Below, piece after piece: positions 1 to 5,900 of a DNA stretch of 6,125 nucleotides. The stretch is from positions 1 through 6,125 of the forward strand of contig CAJXGP010000141.1 of assembly GCA_913053915.1 (NCBI GenBank), written 5' to 3'. This DNA is from an uncultured Ignavibacteriales bacterium. GTDB lineage: Bacteria; Bacteroidota; Ignavibacteria; Ignavibacteriales; Ignavibacteriaceae. Position numbers and translations under genes: made by a program. The notes beneath the pieces were generated by a model. It worked only from the letters and a program-made list of their open reading frames with translations, was not told the DNA's origin and did not search any database. The first letter of the stretch is position 1, and every line of letters starts with the position of its first letter.

Positions 1-591
1 CCGCAAGACTTCTAATTTCTTCTGTCCTATGTTCAATCAGAAGAATTGACAACTTAATTTCGTTTTTCAATTTACTAATTATATCAATAACAATATCGAC
101 ATTTTTATCATCAAGTCCGGCAGTGGGTTCATCAAGTATTAAGAATTCGGGTTCTTTCGATAAAACCATAGCAAGAGCAAGCACATGTTTTTGACCAAGA
201 CTTAAGTACGTAGCTTTTTCATTCCAATTGCCAATTAAAGAATTGAATTATTAAAATCCGTTCCGTTACCTGCAAGATTAATATTTTCTTCAACGGTAGG
301 CTGGGGAAAGACTCTCCCGCCTTGTAAAAAATAGCCGATGCTGTTATTTATAATATTATGTGTATTTACATTGATTTTTTTTGTGCTGTCAAATAAGATT
401 TTTTCTTTAAATAAAATTTCATCTTCCATATATGGAACGTTATTTATAATAGCCTTTGCAAGTGTGGATTTACCGGCGCCGTTCCTACCTACAAGTAAAA
501 GAACTTCGCCGTCATAAATTTTTAAATTAATATCTTTTAAAATAGGAACATCTTTTTTGTAACCGGCGAATAAATTCGAAATTTTTAACAT
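1..591 (-). pseudogene. livF: Frameshifted LivF-type ABC transporter ATPase (left end off window)
   Basis: This is the ATP-hydrolysing subunit of a branched-chain amino acid type (HAAT) importer, cytoplasmic and docked on LivH/LivM. The first frame (591-235, 118 codons) has the A-loop Tyr11, Walker A GRNGAGKST (35-43), Q-loop Gln90 and the LivF-like stretch GGRVFPQPTVEEN (91-103), then stops at 237-235. The rest continues in another frame from about 247 to position 1: signature LSLGQ (205-191), Walker B and D-loop LDEPTAGLD around 136-110, and the H-loop His in LLIEHR (31-29). One added base, or two removed, between 250 and 235 would join the frames. Aligned to the usual LivF pattern, about 12-13 residues are also missing before the signature, so a deletion of 3n+1 bases is more likely than a sequencing slip. 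An AAGGA lies 2 bases before the ATG. The start overlaps the preceding remnant's stop (TAATG), a usual livG-livF coupling. It is probably inactive. Confidence 0.85.
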
Positions 592-680
592 TATCCTTGT
601 CCAATTTTGTTAAACGCATTTTCCGGTTTTTCATTTGCTGCAATTCTTCCGTTTTTAAGATAAATCACTCTTTTCAACTC
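591..680 (-). pseudogene. livG: C-terminal remnant of an ABC ATPase, probably LivG
   Basis: An open frame without its own credible start reads ELKRVIYLKNGRIAANEKP and continues to end NKIGQG, with the stop at 593-591. The pattern of a short beta strand, KNGRI turn and a following E/P-rich helix is what ABC ATPases have just after the H-loop (compare the usual 'D+V..L..G+I...G.P.E'). Its TAA overlaps the ATG of livF, and livG directly before livF is the standard order in Liv operons, which is why I assign it to livG rather than another ABC ATPase. No Walker A, signature or Walker B belonging to it exists in the window; upstream the frame runs out of phase into the start of a PIN toxin gene. 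It is best read as the 3' stump left by a deletion. The assignment to livG rests on about 25-29 residues plus context. Confidence 0.5.
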
Positions 681-733
681 TTTTCTTGTTCTAATAGTCC
701 TTCTAAGAAAATATTAGTATCTAAAAGGTACAT
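674..733 (-). pseudogene. vapC: N-terminal stub of VapC-type PIN-domain toxin
   Basis: The 19-codon reading frame MYLLDTNIFLEGLLEQEKS followed by TGA is the typical opening of a PIN-domain RNase of the VapC family. That opening is a beta strand ending in the first metal-binding Asp (D5 in the DTN motif) and then helix 1. Full VapC toxins are about 130 residues; the later acidic residues of the active site are absent, so the product cannot be a nuclease. The ATG overlaps the antitoxin stop as TGATG, the translational coupling usual in vapBC operons. After the stub the sequence matches an ABC ATPase C-terminus in another frame, so the gene was cut by a deletion or fusion rather than by a point stop. 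Confidence 0.75.
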
Positions 734-936
734 CACATTCTCCATTCGACAGATTTCTTCTCCAATTCAACGGATGTATATTTCATTTTAAATTCTTTTA
801 GTCCGCCGAACCAATCTAATTTAGGTTTTTTCTTTATAGTATAGTTTTCCTTACTACCCAAATAATCAATAAAATCTATTACCTGCTCTTTCATTTCAGG
901 AGGAAGTTTTCTAATTTTTTCTATAATTGATTCCAT
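733..936 (-). CDS. vapB: VapB-family antitoxin, DUF2281 type (now without its toxin)
   Basis: This 67-residue protein resembles DUF2281 antitoxins. It opens with MESIIEKIRKLPPEMKEQV, the helix seen in this family ('I...I..LP.E..+EV.DFI.YL'), with DFIDYL at 22-27. A basic linker follows (KKKPK, 35-39), then the C-terminal WFGGLKEFKMKYTSVELEK segment (42-60) ending in EWRM, which I associate with antitoxins paired to PIN toxins. The family role is to bind and neutralise the cognate VapC RNase and usually to repress its own operon. The start is supported by AGCAGG at 950-945, eight bases before the ATG. The adjoining toxin gene is reduced to 19 codons, so this is an orphan antitoxin. It may persist neutrally or neutralise a related toxin elsewhere. 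It sits 60 bases downstream of livH and could be read from that transcript or from its own promoter. Confidence 0.85.
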   Translation of the reverse strand: MESIIEKIRKLPPEMKEQVIDFIDYLGSKENYTIKKKPKLDWFGGLKEFKMKYTSVELEKKSVEWRM

Positions 937-996
937 TTTATTTACCTGCTTTTATTTTATAATATTATTAAATATAATAAATTCATAACGGAATTT

Positions 997-1866
997 TTAT
1001 ACTGCTCTTTGTTTTTCACCGAGTAATCCTTGAGGTCTAAATACTAGAAATAATATCATTAATAAAAACGTTATTGCATTTTGCCATTGTGCGGAAAATG
1101 CAAATACGGTAAGCGCTTGTAATAATCCTATAATAAAACCGCCGAGGACAGGTGCTTCAAACTTACCCACCCCGCTAATAATTAAAGCAACAAGAGCATT
1201 TAAAAGCATCGGCAATCCTACATAAGGATCCATTCCCACATCAAATGCAACTAAATTACTGCTCACGGCAACAAATAAACCGCTAAGTAAAAAAAGTAAA
1301 GTCCGCATTCCGTAAACGTTATAACCCATCACCATAAAAAGCTCCGTATCGTCTCTTAAGGCTCTTGCTTTTTGTCCGAATTTCGACTTACCGAGAAGAA
1401 CAAAAAACACAACAAGTAGAATTACCGAAACGCTAAATTGCCACAGTTGGTTATAAGTAATTATTATATTACCGAAACTTATTGAATTGGATATGGAGGA
1501 TACAATTATTTTTGTTTCATTTCCGTAGAACATTGCAATCACGTTAATCACAATTATCATAATACCGAGTGAACTGATAAGGATTACTTCCCCGGAACTT
1601 TTGTTTTTACTAAGCGGTTTATAAACCGAAAACTCAAACGAAACACTTAGAAACATCGTAAGTAAAACGGAAATAATAAAAGATAGAACGAAAGGGATAC
1701 CCATTGTTACATAAAAAGTAAAGAGCATATAGGGAGCGAACATATAGACTGCGGCATAAGCGAGATGAAAAATACGGGTAGTATTATAAACCAAAGCAAA
1801 GCCTAATGCAGCCAATGCATATATACTACCGGTAATTAAGCCGTTTATTAGAAATTGAAGAAGCAT
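997..1866 (-). CDS. livH: LivH-type branched-chain amino acid ABC transporter permease
   Basis: This 289-residue inner-membrane permease is one half of the heterodimeric LivH/LivM channel that moves leucine, isoleucine, valine or related amide/amino acid ligands delivered by a periplasmic binding protein. It opens with FLINGLITGSIYALAALGFA (5-24), the family's characteristic first segment, followed by the VYNTTRIFHLAYA region (26-38). Further hydrophobic spans lie near 56-80, 94-113, 142-160, 188-208, 216-234, 238-258 and 263-276. A cytoplasmic coupling loop, GQKARALRDDTELFMVMGYN (164-183), is the EAA-like contact for the ATPases. It ends RPQGLLGEK, as LivH proteins do. The frame is open upstream to 2094, but the extra 76 residues lack family similarity and translate low-complexity repeats, so I start at the Met before LLQF. 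No clear Shine-Dalgarno is visible. livM is absent downstream and the ATPase genes are broken, so it probably has no working partner here. Confidence 0.92.
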   Translation of the reverse strand: MLLQFLINGLITGSIYALAALGFALVYNTTRIFHLAYAAVYMFAPYMLFTFYVTMGIPFVLSFIISVLLTMFLSVSFEFSVYKPLSKNKSSGEVILISSLGIMIIVINVIAMFYGNETKIIVSSISNSISFGNIIITYNQLWQFSVSVILLVVFFVLLGKSKFGQKARALRDDTELFMVMGYNVYGMRTLLFLLSGLFVAVSSNLVAFDVGMDPYVGLPMLLNALVALIISGVGKFEAPVLGGFIIGLLQALTVFAFSAQWQNAITFLLMILFLVFRPQGLLGEKQRAV

Positions 1867-1893
1867 ATATTTATCAAATTTAAATAATATTTG

Positions 1894-1901
1894 CAAATAT
1901 A
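1894..1901 (-). promoter_or_regulatory. Candidate Bacteroidota-type -7 promoter element for livH
   Basis: On the minus strand the sequence TATATTTG fits the Bacteroidota sigma-factor -7 consensus TAnnTTTG exactly. It ends 27 bases before the chosen livH ATG, leaving room for a short leader. A TTG lies upstream (in ATTGTTTTG), but only about 14 bases away, less than the usual ~20, so the -33 part is weak. In such AT-rich DNA a chance match is quite possible. Confidence 0.3.
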
Positions 1902-2021
1902 GACATTTTTCAAAACAATGTTCATTATCTATCAAATTTACTTTAGAAAATACATTCCATAAAAATCCGGGTAAAACTGCATTAAATTTATTTTCGAAAT
2001 AGGTTTCACAACGTGGCAAGC

Positions 2022-2102
2022 CGGAAGTTAGAAGATGGAAGTCGGAAGATAAAAGACAGAAGATGAGAGACAGATTTAGGACTTCGGACTTCAAGCTTCA
2101 GA
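2022..2102. repeat. Degenerate GAAGTCG-type short repeat cluster with opposing halves
   Basis: The plus strand shows loosely repeated 6-8 base units: GGAAGTTA, GAAGAT, GGAAGTC, GGAAGATA, AAAGACA, GAAGATGA. From 2080 the units switch orientation: GGACTTC, GGACTTC, AAGCTTC, AGAC. The two halves are partly complementary: 2038-2048 and 2082-2092 pair over 11 bases with one mismatch. Such purine-rich GAAGTC-like clusters are, in my experience, common between genes of Bacteroidota/Ignavibacteriota and some other environmental genomes; their function is unknown. The cluster lies inside the open but non-homologous upstream extension of livH and argues that this extension is not translated. Confidence 0.65.
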
Positions 2103-2144
2103 CTAAAAAAAGCTATGAAATTTAAATTTTAAAATCTAATTGTT

Positions 2145-2174
2145 GGATTGCGGATTTGCGGATTACGAATTCGC
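2145..2174. repeat. Four degenerate GGATTGC-type units in tandem
   Basis: Units on the plus strand are GGATTGC (2145-2151), GGATTTGC (2152-2159), GGATTAC (2160-2166) and GAATTCGC (2167-2174): four contiguous 7-8 base units sharing a G-R-ATT core. The unit is different from the GAAGTC-like one 43 bases away, so two short-repeat families sit side by side in the same intergenic region. No coding or structural role is evident. Confidence 0.6.
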
Positions 2175-2284
2175 AGCTTTCATTAAATATATTAATATCA
2201 CATTTCCCCATTTCTTCATACTTTCTACTTTTTGGGTATGTTTTACAAAATTATATTTTAATTAATTTTCTCCCGTTTTCTTTA

Positions 2285-2314
2285 CCCCGTGTAATAAAAA
2301 AAAATTACACCGGG
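2285..2314. repeat. Inverted repeat with A8 loop (hairpin)
   Basis: The arms CCCCGTGTAAT (2285-2295) and ATTACACCGGG (2304-2314) are complementary over 11 bases with a single mismatch and are separated by eight adenines. The stem is followed by no T-run in either direction, so a standard intrinsic terminator is not supported. It could be an operator, an mRNA structure upstream of mce, or the residue of a small mobile element. The evidence is the pairing alone. Confidence 0.5.
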
Positions 2315-2520
2315 CAAGCAGAAAAACAAAGATTTAGTTGTTAATACAAACGTTTCATAACTGCATTTGTATCAATTAAATTTGCTTTGCCGTTGAAAAT
2401 GATTAATTTCAAAAGCTGTTTCCAACAAGAAGAATTAATACCTTTTTCTTTCTTTCATCCGTTTTTAATATTTTAACATTATCAATAAAATAATAACAAA
2501 CGATTGGAATCAAAATAAAA

Positions 2521-2940
2521 ATGAACATATCTAAAATTGAACATATTGGAATTGCAGTAAAAAATATGGAAAAGTCGATAAAACTTTTTGAGACACTACT
2601 CGGGTCAAAATGTTACGCTATTGAAGACGTTCCCGGTCAAAAAGTAAGAACGGCATTTTTTAAAGTCGGGCAAACAAAAATCGAATTGCTCGAATCCACA
2701 TCATCAAACAGTTCAATTGCAAAATTCATTGAAAAAAAAGGCGAAGGGGTTCATCATATCGCTTTTAAGGTTGATAATATTAAAGAAGCCTTGAATAAAG
2801 CCGAAGCCGAAAAGCTAAAACCGGTAGATGAAGAGCCTCGCAAAGGTGCCGAAGGAATGAACATTGCGTTTCTTCATCCTAAGTATACCAACGGAGTTTT
2901 AATTGAATTGTGTGAAGATAACTTAAATAAACAGAATTGA
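2521..2940 (+). CDS. mce: Methylmalonyl-CoA epimerase
   Basis: This cytosolic metalloenzyme interconverts (2R)- and (2S)-methylmalonyl-CoA, linking propionyl-CoA carboxylase with B12-dependent methylmalonyl-CoA mutase. It serves propionate formation and the breakdown of valine, isoleucine, methionine and odd-chain acids. The 139-residue length is normal for bacterial forms. It is a pair of vicinal-oxygen-chelate (glyoxalase-like) modules: KIEHIGIAVKNME (5-17) opens the first, GEGVHHIAFKVDNI (74-87) the second. Expected metal ligands are His8, His79 and Glu129 (in VLIEL); the fourth is probably in the GQTKIELLE strand (50-58). The family motifs KVRTAFF (41-47) and FLHPK...GVLIEL (117-130) are present. 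The ATG is chosen because the family motif starts within five residues; no Shine-Dalgarno is visible. ygfK starts 34 bases after its stop in the same direction, so co-transcription is likely. Neither mutase nor carboxylase genes are in the window. Confidence 0.95.
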   Translation: MNISKIEHIGIAVKNMEKSIKLFETLLGSKCYAIEDVPGQKVRTAFFKVGQTKIELLESTSSNSSIAKFIEKKGEGVHHIAFKVDNIKEALNKAEAEKLKPVDEEPRKGAEGMNIAFLHPKYTNGVLIELCEDNLNKQN

Positions 2941-2974
2941 TGTATTAAATAAATCTATTAAAAACAAAAAAATA

Positions 2975-5900
2975 ATGAGCGATAAATTATACAAAGTTTC
3001 ACTATCGAAATTATTAAAGTGGATTCTTACCGAAGAAAAGGAAGGGAAAATTTTTGGGATTTATAAAGAATTATTTTTCACTCCGTCAAAAGCAGATCTT
3101 TTCAAATTACAAAGATATGAACAGTTACTTGAAACACCTATCGGAGTTGCCGCCGGTCCGCATACACAATTAGCGCAAAACATTGTTGCGGCTTGGTTAA
3201 CCGGCTCGCGCTATATCGAGTTAAAAACCGTACAAACATTGGATGAAATTGAGGTTGCAAAACCTTGTATTGAGATGGAAGACGAAGGATATAATTGTGA
3301 ATGGTCGCAAGAACTTAAAATAAAAGATTCATTTGATGAATATTTGAACGCTTGGATTTTAATTCACGTTCTTAAAGATAAATTCGGCTGGAACAGTCTC
3401 GAATTCGGAACTATTTTCAATATGAGTATCGGCTATGATTTGAAGGGAATAATGAATTCAAATATTCAATGGTTCTTGGACAAAATGAACGATTGCAGCG
3501 AAGAATTAGATGAGAAAATAGATTCACTTACCGGAATTTATCCGCATATAAAAAATCTAAAAATTCCGGCTAGAATTTCTAATTGTGTAACTCTTTCAAC
3601 AATGCACGGATGTCCCCCGGATGAAATTGAAAGTATTGCAAAATATTTAATTGAAAAAAGGGAACTGCACACAACTGTAAAACTAAACCCTACTTTATTA
3701 GGTGCCGGAGAGCTGCGTTATATTCTTAATGAAAAACTTGGATATGAAACTATTGTTCCTGATGAAGCTTTTGAGCATGATCTGAAATATGAAGACGGAT
3801 TAAAAATAATAAAAATACTTATTCAAACCGCAGAAAAAAACAGTGTTCAGTTCGGATTGAAATTAACAAACACTTTAGAATCTTTGAACCGGACAAAAGA
3901 ACTTCCTGAAGATCAACAAATGGTTTATATGAGCGGACGGGCACTTCACCCTATAAGCATTAGCAGCTTAGCTGCAAAACTGCAAAATGAATTTAACGGT
4001 GAATTGGATATTTCATTTTCTGCCGGTGTAGATACTTTTAATGTATCGGACATTCTCGCTTGTAATATAAAGCCGGTTACGGTTTGTTCCGATTTACTGA
4101 AGCCCGGCGGCTATACTCGATTATCTCAATATCTTATGGAAATTAAAAAGAATATGCAAAACGTTTCTGCATCCTGTTTAGAAGAATTTGTTTTGAAGCA
4201 TTCACCGGATTCAAAAAATGTTAAGCTCGCCGGTTTAAATTACTTAAACAAATATGCCGGAAAGATTATAAATAATGAGCGTTACAAAAAATCATTTTTC
4301 ATTTATGAAAACATTAAAACAGATCGTGATCTTCCGGCATTTGACTGTATATATGCACCATGCATTAACACTTGTGCAATTTCGCAGGACATTCCGAATT
4401 ACATGTATTATACCGCACAAGGTGAATTTCGCAAAGCCTTCGAAGTAATAATAAAAACAAATCCATTACCTCATATTACAGGAATGGTGTGCGACCACCT
4501 TTGTCAAAGCAAATGCACAAGAATTAATTACGATAACCCTTTGCTAATTAGAGAAATAAAACGTTTTGTTACCGAACGTGAAGAAGCTGAGTTTAAGTTA
4601 AGACCAAAATCATTAAACGGTTTAAAAGCTGCTGTTATCGGTGCAGGCCCTTCCGGCTTATCCGCCGCTTATTTTCTTGCATTAGAGGGTTTTGAAGTTG
4701 AAGTTTTTGAAAGTAATAATTTTGCAGGGGGAATGGTTTCGGGAGCAATTCCGGTTTTTAGAATTTCTGAAGAAGCAATCCGGTCGGATATAGAAAATAT
4801 TGCTTCACTTGGAGTGAAGTTTAATTATAATGTTGAGATTACAGAAGATTATTTTGACCGGCTAAGGAAAGATTTTAATTTTATTTATATCGCAGTCGGT
4901 GCAAAAAAAGGCAAAAAATTAAATATCAGAGGAGAAAATTTAGATGGTGTTTATGACCAGCTTTCGTTTTTGTCGATGGTACGAACCGGTGTGAATTTTA
5001 GTCTGGGAAAAAGTGTTGCTATAATTGGCGGTGGGAATTCGGCAATAGATGCCGCCCGTACGGCTAAACGGATTATAGGCGCTGATGGAACAGTTACACT
5101 GATTTACCGGCGCACAAAAAAAGAAATGCCGGCTGATAAAGATGAAATTGCTGCTTTGGAAGAGGAAAAAATTTCTGTTTTGGAATTAACTGCACCGGAA
5201 AAAAGCAGTAAAGGGATCAATAATAAAAAGAAAATCACTCTTTCAAAAATGAAATTAGATAAATTGGATTCAAGCGGCAGACCTCGCCCAATTAAAATAG
5301 ACGGTTCCGGATATGAGCTTGAATTTGATTCGATTATCACTGCTATTGGTCAGGATGTTATTTTGGACTTTTTGCCGGATAAAAAATTAGTTGTTGAGGA
5401 CAAAACAAATGAAACACAAATTGAAAATATATTTGCCGGAGGGGATGCCTTACGCGGCGCCGATTCTCTTATAAATGCCGTTAAAGATGGAAAACAAGCG
5501 GCTGAAAATATAATAAAAAAGGCAAATAGTAATTTTACTCTATCTGTTGAAGATGATGTGCAAAAAATGTCGCTTATCGGTTTCCAAAAAAAACAAGCAT
5601 TCCGTCAATATGGAAAAAGTATTCCCGTAATTCCGGTGGAAAAAAGAAACGGTTTCGAATTAGTTCATCATACGTTAGACGAAATCTCTGCAATAGAAGA
5701 GGCGGACAGATGTCTTTATTGTGATGATGTTTGTAACGTCTGTGTTTCCGTTTGTCCAAATCTAACTAATATTGCCGTTGAATTTGACCTTGAAGAAATA
5801 AAATTTCCAATCGTTGAAATTAAAAATGATGATTATAAAATTATAGCTCAAAAATCTTTTCGTATTTCTCAGAAACATCAAATAATAAATTTAGGCGATT

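Larger units (their letters stand above)
1867..2520. other. Divergent intergenic region, 654 bases, no credible gene
   Basis: This stretch separates livH (leftward) from mce-ygfK (rightward). It should contain the promoters of both transcripts. Reading frames in it are short, lack ribosome binding sites and translate repeats or low-complexity AT-rich DNA. It holds two clusters of short degenerate repeats and an A-loop inverted repeat, listed separately. From 2315 to 2520 I see only AT-rich sequence with a polypyrimidine run near 2441-2460 and no convincing promoter boxes for mce. No tRNA-like or riboswitch-like structure was recognised. Confidence 0.7.

Noticed and set aside
597..791. Plus-strand 64-codon reading frame
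   Set aside because: It is antisense to the livG and vapC remnants and the end of vapB, with a Cys/Phe-rich sequence and no ribosome binding site; a shadow.
1867..2094. A 76-residue N-terminal extension of the livH reading frame
   Set aside because: It has no family similarity, translates the GAAGTC-type repeat cluster, and the typical LivH N-terminus begins exactly at the internal Met at 1866.
2156..2344. Plus-strand 62-codon reading frame in the intergenic region
   Set aside because: It starts inside the GGATTGC repeats without an ATG or ribosome binding site and runs through the inverted repeat; no recognisable protein.
2341..2382. Minus-strand peptide NLIDTNAVMKRLY, reminiscent of a second PIN-domain start
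   Set aside because: Only a DTN tripeptide in context is PIN-like, it ends at once in a stop, and no antitoxin precedes it; chance is sufficient.
2377..2384. Plus-strand TAAATTTG as a -7 promoter box for mce
   Set aside because: It matches TAnnTTTG but lies about 136 bases before the ATG with no properly spaced upstream box; too weak to list.
2409..2459. Minus-strand peptide KKKVLILLVGNSF, faintly like the start of an arsenate reductase/low-molecular-weight phosphatase
   Set aside because: The catalytic Cys loop is absent, there is a stop immediately afterwards, and no continuation in any frame was found.
5104..5340. Minus-strand 78-codon reading frame
   Set aside because: It is antisense within the NAD(P)H-binding part of ygfK, whose plus-strand frame carries clear motifs.
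5574..5759. Minus-strand 61-codon reading frame
   Set aside because: It is antisense to the ygfK C-terminal Fe-S region; low-complexity His/Lys/Arg start and no support.
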